Below are positions 56,147 through 64,000 of a stretch of 64,000 nucleotides of DNA, in pieces (within the stretch, counting starts at the first letter, position 1; each line of letters opens with the position of its first letter). The notes beneath the pieces were generated by a model that made no database searches, was not told the origin of the DNA, and saw only the letters and a program-made list of their open reading frames with translations. The stretch comes from Thermus brockianus (GTDB lineage: Bacteria; Deinococcota; Deinococci; Deinococcales; Thermaceae), in contig NZ_CP016313.1 of assembly GCF_001880325.1 (NCBI RefSeq), positions 186,001 to 250,000 of the forward strand, given 5' to 3'. The translations under genes and the position numbers were made by a program.

Positions 56147-57056
56147 CCTGCACCCTCCTTAACCTCCGGGCCACCCCCTCCCCCACCCCGGCGATCCCTT
56201 TGGGGAAGAAAAGCACGGTGAGGAGGAGGATAACCCCCAGGAAAAAGGGCCAGTACTCCGTCTGCGCCTGGACCAAGACCCTAAGGAAGAGGAAGGCGGC
56301 GGCCCCCACGGCGGGCCCCAGGAAGACCCCGCTCCCCCCCAGGATGGTGGCCAGGATGGCCTCGGCCGAGCGGGTCCAGAAGAGGTAGTCCGGGAAAACG
56401 GAGCGCTGCAGCGCCCCTTGGAGGGCCCCCGCCAAGCCCGAGAGGGCGCCGGAGATCACGAAGGCCAGGAGGAGGTGCCTCAACCCCCCAATCCCCACCG
56501 CCTCGGCCCGGGCCCGGTTGTCCCGTAGCCCCCGGAGGGCGTAGCCGAAGGGCGACCGATCCAGAAGGGCGAGGAAGCCCACCCCCAGGGCGAAGGCGAA
56601 GAGGGCCAGGTAGTAGAAGGGCAGGCTCTCCCCCAGGATGCCCTGGGGCCTCAGGTCCGTGATCCCGTTGTCCCCCCCGGTGAAGGCGTACCACTTGTGG
56701 GCCACGGCGTAGAAGAGCTGGGCGAAGGCCAGGGTGAGCATGGTGAAGTAGATGCGGGTGAGGCGCAGGCTCAGGAACCCGATGAGGGCCGCCGCTAAGC
56801 CTGCGGTGAGGAGGGCGAAGGGCAGGGTGAGGAGGAAGGGCCACCCCGCACGGCTCACCAGGAGGGCCATGGTGTAGGCCCCGATGCCGAAAAAGGCCGC
56901 CTGGCCAAAGGAGAGGAGGCCCGCCTGGTGGAAGAGGAGGTTAAAGGCCATGGCGTAGAGCCCTAGGACCAAGGCCTCGCTGGCCAGCTTGAGCCCATAC
57001 TCCGAGAGGGCTGGACCCAAACCCGCCAGGATGAGGAAGAGGAGAAGAAGCCTCAT
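56136..57056 (-). CDS. livM: Liv-type ABC permease LivM
   Basis: Membrane protein of 306 residues with about nine helices. The LivM hallmark YALRGLRDNRARAEAVGIGG (residues about 170-190) and GGSGVFLGPAVGAAAFLFLR are present, as is the N-terminal AMAFNLLFHQAGLLSFGQAA. It overlaps livH by 4 bases. Confidence 0.94.
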   Translation of the reverse strand: MRLLLLFLILAGLGPALSEYGLKLASEALVLGLYAMAFNLLFHQAGLLSFGQAAFFGIGAYTMALLVSRAGWPFLLTLPFALLTAGLAAALIGFLSLRLTRIYFTMLTLAFAQLFYAVAHKWYAFTGGDNGITDLRPQGILGESLPFYYLALFAFALGVGFLALLDRSPFGYALRGLRDNRARAEAVGIGGLRHLLLAFVISGALSGLAGALQGALQRSVFPDYLFWTRSAEAILATILGGSGVFLGPAVGAAAFLFLRVLVQAQTEYWPFFLGVILLLTVLFFPKGIAGVGEGVARRLRRVQGGA

Positions 57057-57934
57057 GTCCGCACCGCCGGTGGACGCCCCAGGAGGCCCCAGGGACGGAG
57101 GAGCAGGACCAGGGCCATCAGGGCGAAGGGGAAGACCATGGCCATCTCCGGGAACAGGAGGATCCCAAAAGCCTGGATTAACCCCATGAGCACCGCCCCC
57201 AAGAGGGCGCCCCAGACGCTACCCAAACCCCCGATCACCACCACGATGAAGGCCTGGATCACGGCGTCCACCGCCATGCCGGGGGTAGCGGCCTGGAGGG
57301 GAAGGAGGGCCGCCCCGCCCAGGGCGGCCAGGGCGATTCCCCCGGAGAAGACGGCGGTGTAGAGCAGGGGAACGTTGACCCCCAAGGCCTCCAGCATCTC
57401 CCGGTCCTGGGTGGCCGCCCGGACCCACACGCCGAGCCGCGTGCGCTGGAGAAAGGCCCAAAGGAGGAGGGCCACCAATGCGGCCAAGCCCACCAGGAAG
57501 AGGTAGTAGCTGGGAAACGGGGTACCCAAGACGAAAAGGGGATGGGCGAAGGCGGGGGGCATGGGGAAGGAGCGGTAGGCGGCGCCGAAGGCGAAGCGCA
57601 CGAGGTCCTCGAGGATGAGGAGGAGGGCGTAGGTGAGGAGGATCTGGTACTCCTCCGGCCTTCGGTAGATGGGCCGGATGAAGAGGCGTTCCACCAGCGC
57701 CCCGATCACCACCCCCGCCGCCGCCACCAGCAAGAGCCCCTGCCAAAAGCCCTCCGCCTGGCCCCGGGCGAAGGCGTAGAGCAAGTAGGCCCCCAGCATG
57801 TAAAAGGAGCCGTGGGCGAAGTTCACGATGCCCATGGCCCCAAAGATGAGGGAAAGCCCCACGGCGAGGAGGAAGAGGGTACTGGCGTAGGCCAAACCGG
57901 TGAGGAGTTGCAGGAGGTAAAAGCCCAGCTCCAT
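57053..57934 (-). CDS. livH: Liv-type ABC permease LivH
   Basis: Membrane protein of 293 residues. The start LAYASTLFLLAVGLSLIFGA with GIVNFAHGSFYMLGAYL is the LivH signature; VWVRAATQDREMLEALGVNV and VIGGLGSVWGALLGAVLMGL follow. It lies 3 bases after the binding-protein stop. Confidence 0.95.
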   Translation of the reverse strand: MELGFYLLQLLTGLAYASTLFLLAVGLSLIFGAMGIVNFAHGSFYMLGAYLLYAFARGQAEGFWQGLLLVAAAGVVIGALVERLFIRPIYRRPEEYQILLTYALLLILEDLVRFAFGAAYRSFPMPPAFAHPLFVLGTPFPSYYLFLVGLAALVALLLWAFLQRTRLGVWVRAATQDREMLEALGVNVPLLYTAVFSGGIALAALGGAALLPLQAATPGMAVDAVIQAFIVVVIGGLGSVWGALLGAVLMGLIQAFGILLFPEMAMVFPFALMALVLLLRPWGLLGRPPAVRT

Positions 57935-57937
57935 GGC

Positions 57938-59134
57938 CTACCGCTTGCACTGCGTGGGGTACACCGTGTCCGTGGCCGGGATGATGCGCATGCGGTCCAG
58001 GATGGCGAAGGGGTACTCGGATGCGTGCTTGGTGTAGCCCCAGACGAGCCCTTCAAACACCTGGTGGTCCTCGGGGCGCATGCGTTTCCGCCCCTCCGGC
58101 GCCTCGTAGGTGAGCCCGCCGTCGGCCTCAAAGGCCCGGCGCACCGCCTCCGCCTGGGTGGAGCGGGCCTTCTGGATGGCCAGGGCGAGCATGTGCATCC
58201 CGGCGTAGGCCTCCTGGGCGTTGTAGCTGGGGTATTCGTTAAAGCGCCTCCGGTAGGCCTCCACAAAGGCCCGGTTCCGCTCGGTGTTGGGGTAGAGGAA
58301 CCAGTAGCGGGCCGAGACGAGGAGCCCCTCCGGGGCCTCCTTACCCAAGGGAGCGAGGACCTCGAGGGCGGCCCCCACGGGGTTCACGAAGTAGCGCACC
58401 TGGTTGAAGAAGCCAAAGGCCTTGGCCTGGCGGGCGAAGATGACCATATCCCCCGCCCACAGGGTGGAGAAGACCCCTTCCGGCCGCGCCCGCATCAGGG
58501 CGGTGATGAAGCTGGCGTAGTCCGTGGAGCCAAAGCGGGGCCACTGCTCGCTTACCACCTCCACATCGGGACGCAACTGCTTCAGCCGGGTGATGAAGTC
58601 CTGCCAGGAAACCCGGCCAAACTCGTAGTCGGGGCCAATGTTGGCCCATCGCTTCACGGGCAGGGTGGCCGCCAGGGCCGCCGCCGCCCACGCGTCCATG
58701 CGGGCGTTGTTGGAGGTGCGGAAGACGAAGGGCCGGCACTGTTCCGTTAGGGTCGGGGTCGCCGCATGGGTGACCACCAGGGGGATCTTGTACTCGTCGG
58801 TGAGGGGCGCCACCGCCAGGGAGACCGAGCTGGAGTCAATGCCGAAGAGGAAGTCCACTTTTTCCTGGAGGATAAGCCTGCGGGCCTCCCTCACCCCCAC
58901 CTCCGGGTTCCCCTGGTCGTCCACCACGATGAGCTGCAAGGGACGGCCCAGGACACCTCCCCGGGCGTTGATCTCGTCCACCGCCAGCTGGGCCCCTTGC
59001 GAGCCCGACTTGCCGTAGCCGGCGAAGTTGCCGCTCAGGATAAAAAGCGCCCCGATCTTGATGGGCTGCTGTCCCTGGGCCCACGCCAAGCCAGCCGCCA
59101 ACGCCAAGACCGCAATCCACCTCAAGACCTTCAT
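57938..59134 (-). CDS. livK: Liv-type substrate-binding protein
   Basis: Periplasmic type I binding protein of 398 residues: signal peptide KVLRWIAVLALAAGLAWAQG, then QPIKIGALFILSGNFAGYGK and the NDGGI-like INARGGVLGRPLQLIVVDDQ. Its place between an SDR gene and permease genes in an acyl-CoA-ligase operon suggests an aromatic or short/branched carboxylic acid ligand rather than leucine. Confidence 0.92.
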   Translation of the reverse strand: MKVLRWIAVLALAAGLAWAQGQQPIKIGALFILSGNFAGYGKSGSQGAQLAVDEINARGGVLGRPLQLIVVDDQGNPEVGVREARRLILQEKVDFLFGIDSSSVSLAVAPLTDEYKIPLVVTHAATPTLTEQCRPFVFRTSNNARMDAWAAAALAATLPVKRWANIGPDYEFGRVSWQDFITRLKQLRPDVEVVSEQWPRFGSTDYASFITALMRARPEGVFSTLWAGDMVIFARQAKAFGFFNQVRYFVNPVGAALEVLAPLGKEAPEGLLVSARYWFLYPNTERNRAFVEAYRRRFNEYPSYNAQEAYAGMHMLALAIQKARSTQAEAVRRAFEADGGLTYEAPEGRKRMRPEDHQVFEGLVWGYTKHASEYPFAILDRMRIIPATDTVYPTQCKR

Positions 59135-59144
59135 AGACCACCTC

Positions 59145-59876
59145 CTATCTCGCTCCCACGCCGCCGTCCACGGCGTAGACGCCCCCCGTCAGGTAAGCGT
59201 TCTCCGGCTCCAGGAGGAAGGCCACCACCCTCGCCACCTCCTCGGGCCGGGCCATCCGCCCCAAGGGGATCTCCCGCAGGATGGCGGGGCCAAGCCTGGG
59301 GTGGTTCCGCAAGCCCTCCGTCATATCCGTCGCCGTCCAGCCCGGGGCCACGAGGTTCACCCGGATGCCCCGTTCCCCCCAGTCCAAGGCCAAGGAGCGG
59401 GCAAGCCCCCAAAGCCCCGCCTTGGACGCCGTGTAAGCGGCCAGCCGGGCGCCCCCCCGGAAGCCCAGGACCGAGCCCACCAGGACCAGGCTCCCTGGCC
59501 CCTCCAGCGCCTGGGCGAAGGCCCGGGCCGCCACGAAGGCCCCGGTAAGGTTCACGGCGAGGACCTCGTCCCAAACCTCCAGGGGCAAGCGGTCGGCCCG
59601 GGTGAAGGCGGGGCTGGTGCCGGCGTTGTAGACCAGGCCATAGAGCCCCACCTCCCGGGCGAAGCGAGCCACCGCCTCCTCCAGGCGCCCCCGGTCCCGC
59701 GCGTCCACGGCCATGCCCCAGAGGCCAAGCCGCTCGGCCACGTCCCGCACCCGGTCCGGATCCCGGCCCGTGACGCCCACCCTCGCCCCCTGGCGGACGA
59801 GCTCCTCCACCACCGCCAGGCCGATCCCCCGCGTGGCCCCCACCACCAGGACCGGAAGCCCCTCAAGCCCCGGCAT
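59145..59876 (-). CDS. Short-chain dehydrogenase/reductase (FabG-like)
   Basis: NAD(P)-dependent oxidoreductase of 243 residues: nucleotide motif VVGATRGIGLAVVEEL (Gly-rich), NAG motif VYNAGTSP, catalytic Ser in LVLVGSVLGF and Tyr-x-x-x-Lys in AAYTASKAGLWGL. C-terminal PEEVARVVAFLLEPENAYLT is typical. It overlaps the ligase gene by 14 bases. Probably a 3-hydroxyacyl-type dehydrogenase for the imported acid. Confidence 0.92.
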   Translation of the reverse strand: MPGLEGLPVLVVGATRGIGLAVVEELVRQGARVGVTGRDPDRVRDVAERLGLWGMAVDARDRGRLEEAVARFAREVGLYGLVYNAGTSPAFTRADRLPLEVWDEVLAVNLTGAFVAARAFAQALEGPGSLVLVGSVLGFRGGARLAAYTASKAGLWGLARSLALDWGERGIRVNLVAPGWTATDMTEGLRNHPRLGPAILREIPLGRMARPEEVARVVAFLLEPENAYLTGGVYAVDGGVGAR

Positions 59877-61158
59877 GCCGCACCACCCGTTTGGCCTTAA
59901 AGGCGGTCCGCTCCAGGGTGCCGGGGGCTTCGAGGCGGACCCCAGGCGTCACCCCCAGGGCCTCCTTGAGGCGTTGCCGGAGCCTTTCCACCATCCCTTC
60001 TCCCCCCTCCCCGGGCCGCGCCAGCTCCACCACCACCGTCACGTCCCTCACCACTCCGCCCGCCTCGCGGACCTCTATCCGGTACTCGCTGGACAGCTCG
60101 GGGAAGCGCCGCACCACCTCCTCCACCTGGGTGGGATAGAACTTGGCCCCGCGGTAGACCACGAGATCGTCCACGCGGCCCAGGATGCCCCCCACGGCCC
60201 GCAGGTGCGTGCGGCCGCACGGGCAAGGCTCCTTGGTGATCCGGGCCAGATCCCCCGTGTAGTAGCGCACCAAGGGCGTGGCCTCCCGGGTGAGGTGGGT
60301 GAGCACCAGGACGCCCACCTCCCCCTCCGGAAGGGGCTCTTGGGTTTCGGGATCCACCACCTCCACCAGGTAATGGTCCTCGGCGAAGTGGAGCCCCTGT
60401 TGGTAGGCGCACTCCCCCGCAAAGGTGGGTCCCATCTCCGCCAAGCCGTAGTAGTCGTAGGCACGCCAGACCAAACCCCCCTCCAACCGGCTCCGGGTAG
60501 CGGGGTTTTCCGTCCCCGCCTCCCCACCGAAGGCCCCTATGCGCAAGGGGCTCTCCAGACCCCTCTCCTTAAGGGCCTCGGCCAGGTAGAGCCCAAAGGA
60601 GGGGGTAGCGGTGAGGGCCTTGGGCCGAAAGCGGGAGAGGAGCTCCAGGTGGCGTTCCGTTTGCCCAGCCCCCACCGGCAGGACGAAGAGGCCTAGGGCA
60701 CGGGCGGCGTGGTGCACCGCCATCCCCGCAACCCAGAGACCGTAGCTGAAACCGTTGAGGAGGATGTCCCCGGGCCGTAGCCCGTAGGCGAAAAGGGTCC
60801 TGGCGGTCACTTGGGTGATGTGCTCCACATCCCTTTCGCTCCACACCGTGCCCACCGGGAAGCCGGTGGTGCCGCTACTTGGGTGGTACTCCCGCCAAGC
60901 CGCCTCCGGGGCCACCGCATAGCGCCCCAAGGGGGGGTGGAGGCGCTGCTCCTCCCTAAGCTCCTCTTTGGTTACCGGGGGGAAACGGGCGAGGTCCTCC
61001 AGGTGGCGGATCTCTAGGGAAATGCCGGCCCACTTCTCGCGGAAGAAGGGGCTTTCCCGGTAAAGGCGCTCCACCTGTTCCCGAAGGCGCTTAAGCTGCA
61101 ACGCCTCCAGCTCCCGCCGCGGCATGGTCTCCAGCTCCGGCTGCCAATAGGCCGCCAT
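59863..61158 (-). CDS. Phenylacetate-CoA-ligase-like AMP-forming enzyme
   Basis: Acyl-CoA ligase of 431 residues, PaaK family. P-loop YHPSSGTTGFPVGTVWSERD, the A5-like motif AYDYYGLAEMGPTF (Y-x-x-x-E), hinge GRVDDLVVYRGAKFYPTQVE and C-terminal LKEALGVTPGVRLEAPGTLE are present. It activates an aromatic or other carboxylic acid to its CoA thioester. First gene of a seven-gene operon with SDR and Liv importer, behind a strong promoter. True phenylacetate specificity is not established; no paa ring-epoxidase genes are present. Confidence 0.9.
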   Translation of the reverse strand: MAAYWQPELETMPRRELEALQLKRLREQVERLYRESPFFREKWAGISLEIRHLEDLARFPPVTKEELREEQRLHPPLGRYAVAPEAAWREYHPSSGTTGFPVGTVWSERDVEHITQVTARTLFAYGLRPGDILLNGFSYGLWVAGMAVHHAARALGLFVLPVGAGQTERHLELLSRFRPKALTATPSFGLYLAEALKERGLESPLRIGAFGGEAGTENPATRSRLEGGLVWRAYDYYGLAEMGPTFAGECAYQQGLHFAEDHYLVEVVDPETQEPLPEGEVGVLVLTHLTREATPLVRYYTGDLARITKEPCPCGRTHLRAVGGILGRVDDLVVYRGAKFYPTQVEEVVRRFPELSSEYRIEVREAGGVVRDVTVVVELARPGEGGEGMVERLRQRLKEALGVTPGVRLEAPGTLERTAFKAKRVVRHAGA

Positions 61159-61181
61159 TTTGCCCTCCGCGCTTTGCGCCC

Positions 61182-61210
61182 ACTATAGGGATTACGACAA
61201 GGTATGTCAA
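61182..61210 (-). promoter_or_regulatory. Consensus promoter of the ligase/Liv operon
   Basis: On the minus strand TTGACA (61210-61205) and TATAGT (61187-61182) are exactly 17 bases apart, about 25 bases before ATG 61158. This is the best vegetative promoter match in the window. Confidence 0.85.
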
Positions 61211-61213
61211 GAG

Positions 61214-61223
61214 TGAACATTCA
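61214..61223. promoter_or_regulatory. Palindromic operator candidate in the divergent gap
   Basis: TGAACATTCA lies 4 bases upstream of the ligase -35 and about 40 bases before the regulator ATG at 61260. It could bind the adjacent MerR-type regulator and control both directions. Confidence 0.5.
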
Positions 61224-61259
61224 TGTCTTTTTTGCCATCCCTTGTGCTAAACTAGCACC

Positions 61260-61796
61260 ATGCCGTCAACGCTCCCCTCCCTCTACACCCTGAGCGACCT
61301 CGCCCGGGCAAGCGGCGTCTCGCGGCGCATCCTGCAACACTACGCCCAGCTCGGGCTTCTGGAACCCGGCGCCCTCACCCAGGGAGGGCGCAAGCTGTAC
61401 ACCGACTTTGCCCTCTACCTGGTCCAGGACATCCAAGACCTCAACCAACTGGGCTTCACCTTGGAAGAGATTCGCAAGATCATGGCCCTCAAGAAGGCCA
61501 TCTTCTATCCCGACGGCACCTACCGGCAGGACTGGCGCCGGGAGGAAATTCCCCTTTCGGACGAGGAGCTTTGGGATATGTGGCGGAAAACGGGGGAGGT
61601 GCTCTCCAGCATAGAGCGGCAGGAACGGATGATCCGCCGCTTCCACCGCTTCCTCACCAAGCACTTCGCCCCGAAGGAGGTGCAGGATGGACTTCTCGGT
61701 GGACCGGGAAACGGAGGCGTTAAGGGAGCGGGTGCGGACCTTCCTGGAGGAGCGGGTCATCCCCCGGGAGCGGGAAGCGACCCCGGCGAACCTTGA
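61260..61796 (+). CDS. MerR-family transcriptional regulator
   Basis: Regulator with an N-terminal winged HTH (YTLSDLARASGVSRRILQHY AQLGLLEPG, residues about 9-37) and the MerR wing GGRKLYTDFALYLVQDIQDL, then a helical segment to about residue 140. The frame runs on to residue 178 through Gly/Pro-rich text that overlaps the next gene by 110 bases; that tail looks non-natural, so a late frame error may have removed the native stop. The ATG lies 6 bases after TAAACT, indicating a leaderless message. It probably controls both the ligase operon and its own. Confidence 0.85.
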   Translation: MPSTLPSLYTLSDLARASGVSRRILQHYAQLGLLEPGALTQGGRKLYTDFALYLVQDIQDLNQLGFTLEEIRKIMALKKAIFYPDGTYRQDWRREEIPLSDEELWDMWRKTGEVLSSIERQERMIRRFHRFLTKHFAPKEVQDGLLGGPGNGGVKGAGADLPGGAGHPPGAGSDPGEP

Positions 61797-62841
61797 GGCC
61801 CTCACCCGAACGCTCCAAGAGGAGGCGCGGGCCTGGGGGATCTTCCTGCCCCACATGCCCAAGGCGCTAGGGGGGCTAGGCCTTTCCTGGACCCAGCTGG
61901 CGGTGGTCCTGGAGGAGGCGGGAAGGAGCCTCCTGGGCCCCAGGGCGCTCAACGCCGCCGCGCCCGACGAGGGCAACATGCACCTCCTGCACAAGGTGGC
62001 GAGCCCCGAACAGAAAAAGCGCTACCTGGAGCCCCTGGTGGCTGGGGAGGTGCGCTCCGGCTTCGCCATGACCGAGCCCATGGGCGCCGGGGCCGATCCC
62101 ACCCTCCTCAAGGCCACGGCGAAGCGGCGGGGTCGTAAGTACGTCCTCAATGGACGGAAGTGGTTCACCACGGGGGCGGAGGGGGCGGCCTTCTTCCTCG
62201 TCCTGGCCCGGGCGGAGGAGGGCCCCACCCTCTTCCTCGTGGAGCGGGACAGCCCGGGCCTCAAGCTGGTGCGCACCATTCCCACCATGGACCACTGGTC
62301 CATAGGGGGGCACGGGGAGCTGGTCCTGGAAGAGTGCGAGGTGGGGGAGGACGCCGTCTTGGGCGAGGTGGGCAAGGGCTTCGCCTACGCCGAGCTACGC
62401 CTGGACCCCGCCCGGCTCACCCACTGCATGCGCTGGCTCGGCGTGGGGGTCCGGGCCACGGAACTCGCCCAGGACTACGCCCTGCGGCGGGATTCCTTTG
62501 GAAAGAAGCTGGCCGAACACCAGGGCGTCCAGTTCATGATCGCCGACAGCCACATGGAGCTCCACGCCGCCCGGCTCATGGTCTGGCACGCCGCCTGGAA
62601 GCTGGACCGTGGGGAGAGGATCCGGCACGAGGCCTCCATGGCCAAGGTCTTCGTCTCGGAAGCGGTGAACCGGGCCGTGGACCGGGCGGTGCAGATCACC
62701 GGGGCCCTGGGGATCAGCGAGGACATACCCCTCTCCATCTTCTACCGGGAGGTGCGCCCCTTCCGCATCTACGATGGGCCTAGCGAAGTCCACCGGGCCT
62801 CCGTGGGGAAGCGGGCCCTCTTTAAGGGGCTTAGGCCATGA
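61687..62841 (+). CDS. Acyl-CoA dehydrogenase
   Basis: FAD-dependent dehydrogenase of 384 residues, the ACAD10/11-type group. The substrate/FAD loop GFAMTEPMGAGADPTLLKAT, VLNGRKWFTTGAEGAAFFLV, and the C-terminal RAVDRAVQITGALGISEDIP with YDGPSEVHRASVGKRAL are family landmarks. AAGGAGG precedes ATG 61687. It introduces a double bond into an acyl-CoA; the partner APH-like protein is encoded directly downstream with 4 bases of overlap. Confidence 0.94.
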   Translation: MDFSVDRETEALRERVRTFLEERVIPREREATPANLEALTRTLQEEARAWGIFLPHMPKALGGLGLSWTQLAVVLEEAGRSLLGPRALNAAAPDEGNMHLLHKVASPEQKKRYLEPLVAGEVRSGFAMTEPMGAGADPTLLKATAKRRGRKYVLNGRKWFTTGAEGAAFFLVLARAEEGPTLFLVERDSPGLKLVRTIPTMDHWSIGGHGELVLEECEVGEDAVLGEVGKGFAYAELRLDPARLTHCMRWLGVGVRATELAQDYALRRDSFGKKLAEHQGVQFMIADSHMELHAARLMVWHAAWKLDRGERIRHEASMAKVFVSEAVNRAVDRAVQITGALGISEDIPLSIFYREVRPFRIYDGPSEVHRASVGKRALFKGLRP

Positions 62842-63815
62842 AGGAAGCGCTGGAGGCCACCCTGAGGGAGCTCCTGGGCCAAGGGGAGGTGGTCCGGCTC
62901 CAGCGCCTCCCCGGAGGGGCCTCCAAGGAGGCCTGGGCGGTGGACTACCGCACGGGGGACATCCTCCACCCCCTCTTCCTGCGCCGGGTGGCGGGGGGGG
63001 TTATCTACCGGGGCACCCTCAGCCTGGCCACGGAGTTCCGCATCCTGACGCTGGCCCAGGCCCAAGGGGTGCGGGTGCCGGAACCCCTGGTGTACCTTCC
63101 GGACCTCGAGGGCAAGGAGGCCTTCCTCATGCGCCGCCTCGAGGGGGAGTCCATCGGTGCCCGGGTGGTGCGGCGGCCGGAGTACCAAAGGGCCCGGGAG
63201 CGGCTTCCCGAGGCCATGGCGGAGGAGCTCGCCAAGATCCACGCCATCCCCCTGGAAAAGGTGCTCTTCCTCCCCGCCCCCACATCGCCCCCGTGGCGCG
63301 CCGCCCTGGAAACGGCGTACCAGGACCTGGACGCCCTGGAGGAACCCCACCCCGCCCTGGAGTGGGGTCTCCGCTGGCTCCTGGACCATCCACCCCGGGA
63401 ACGCCCCTTGGTCTTGGTCCACGGGGACTTCCGCATCGGCAACCTGCTGGTAAACGAGGAGGGGCTGGTGGCTGTCCTGGACTGGGAGTTCGCCCATCTG
63501 GGGGATCCCCGGGAGGACCTGGCCTGGCCCCTGGTGCGGGCCTGGCGCTTCGGCGAGGACCGCAAGCGCCTTGGGGGCGTGGGCGAGGTGGGGCCCTTCC
63601 TTGAGCGCTACAACGCCCGGTCGGGCCAGGACATCGGGGAGGAAGAGCTTTTCTGGTGGGAAGTCCTAGGCAACGCGCGCTGGGGCCTGGGAGCGCTAAA
63701 GCAGGCCCGGAGGCACCTTCGGGGGGAAGAGCGGAGCGTGGAGCTCGCTGTCTTGGGCAGGCTGGCGGCGGAGATGGAGTACGAGATCCTCCACCTTTTG
63801 GAGCGGTATGGATAG
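62838..63815 (+). CDS. APH-family phosphotransferase, ACAD10-associated type
   Basis: Kinase-fold protein of 325 residues. Catalytic loop LVLVHGDFRIGNLLVNEEG and metal-binding VLDWEFAHLGDPREDLAW are intact; RLPGGASKEAWAVDY forms the N-lobe start. In eukaryotic ACAD10/11 the same domain is fused to an acyl-CoA dehydrogenase and phosphorylates 4-hydroxyacyl-CoA, so this pair may catabolise hydroxy-acids. It overlaps both neighbours by a few bases. Confidence 0.92.
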   Translation: MKEALEATLRELLGQGEVVRLQRLPGGASKEAWAVDYRTGDILHPLFLRRVAGGVIYRGTLSLATEFRILTLAQAQGVRVPEPLVYLPDLEGKEAFLMRRLEGESIGARVVRRPEYQRARERLPEAMAEELAKIHAIPLEKVLFLPAPTSPPWRAALETAYQDLDALEEPHPALEWGLRWLLDHPPRERPLVLVHGDFRIGNLLVNEEGLVAVLDWEFAHLGDPREDLAWPLVRAWRFGEDRKRLGGVGEVGPFLERYNARSGQDIGEEELFWWEVLGNARWGLGALKQARRHLRGEERSVELAVLGRLAAEMEYEILHLLERYG

Positions 63816-64000
63816 GCCCACGTTGGACGAGTTGCTGGAAGCGGTGGCGGAGTTCTTAGAAGGGGAAATCCTCCCCGCCCTCACGGACCCCAGGCTTCGC
63901 TTCCAGACCCTGGTGGCCTTGAACGCCCTGGGGATAGCCCGGAGGGAGCTGGCCCTGGGGGAGGTTCTCCTCCGAGAGGAGCGGGAGGCCTTGGGAAAGC
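63808..64000 (+). CDS. DUF6285-like protein, 3' end outside window
   Basis: ATG 63808 overlaps the end of the APH gene by 8 bases. The 64 residues seen (DRPTLDELLEAVAEFLEGEI, then PRLRFQTLVALNALGIARRE) resemble DUF6285 proteins, which often follow the acyl-CoA-dehydrogenase/APH pair. Function unknown; probably part of the same hydroxy-acid pathway. Confidence 0.75.
   Translation, partial: MDRPTLDELLEAVAEFLEGEILPALTDPRLRFQTLVALNALGIARRELALGEVLLREEREALGK

Overview
The window looks like a Thermus replicon, most probably the megaplasmid. G+C is very high and the spacing between genes is tight. Genus-typical proteins are present: a cytochrome c-552, an Argonaute whose C-terminal half closely matches the T. 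thermophilus enzyme TtAgo as I remember it, a Thermus-type Cas6 and a GH1 beta-glycosidase. From general knowledge, TtAgo and the beta-glycosidase/sugar-ABC locus of T. thermophilus are both carried on the pTT27 megaplasmid, so their co-occurrence here suggests a related plasmid. No rRNA, tRNA or CRISPR array was found.

Layout. (1) 1-4003: a copper island (multicopper oxidase, CopB-like P-type ATPase) whose base signature differs from the rest and is probably imported. (2) 4.3-24.2 kb: an accessory or defence island. It holds a PD-(D/E)XK nuclease, a tiny zinc-ribbon gene, an MNT/HEPN pair with a broken HEPN, two lipoproteins, cas6 with a frameshifted partner, a SWIM-finger gene group, an AT-richer TIGR04255/unknown/HEPN cassette behind degenerate repeats, a VapBC module, a DNA-methyltransferase-like protein, three unknown co-oriented genes and Argonaute. 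Long stretches of decayed DNA (7.0-8.4, 10.0-10.6, 18.05-18.66, 21.3-22.05 kb) separate these. (3) 24.2-27.1 kb: cytochrome c-552, OmpR-type regulator, histidine kinase and a secreted protein as one operon, divergent from an Nramp transporter. (4) 28.4-42.9 kb: transport and membrane genes, mixed with a broken NHL-propeller gene, a complete IS982-like element carrying a frameshifted transposase, a TnpB remnant and a second VapBC. (5) 43.1-48.6 kb: LacI regulator, sugar ABC importer and GH1 beta-glycosidase, with two LacI-type palindromes. (6) 48.6-54.1 kb: an ABC importer followed by a two-component system on the minus strand. (7) 54.7-64 kb: an acyl-CoA-ligase/SDR/Liv-type ABC operon, divergent across a clear promoter/operator from a MerR-type regulator, acyl-CoA dehydrogenase, aminoglycoside-phosphotransferase-like protein and an incomplete gene at the edge.

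Strongest candidates for an undescribed system. The first is the translationally coupled three-gene cassette at 15170-16864 (TIGR04255 protein, 186-residue unknown, HEPN protein), with imperfect repeats upstream of its promoter. The second is the set of unknown genes at 19696-21302 between a methyltransferase-like gene and Argonaute. A possible small regulon, defined by an 11-bp-phased direct repeat followed by a hairpin, links two lipoprotein genes and the cas6 operon.
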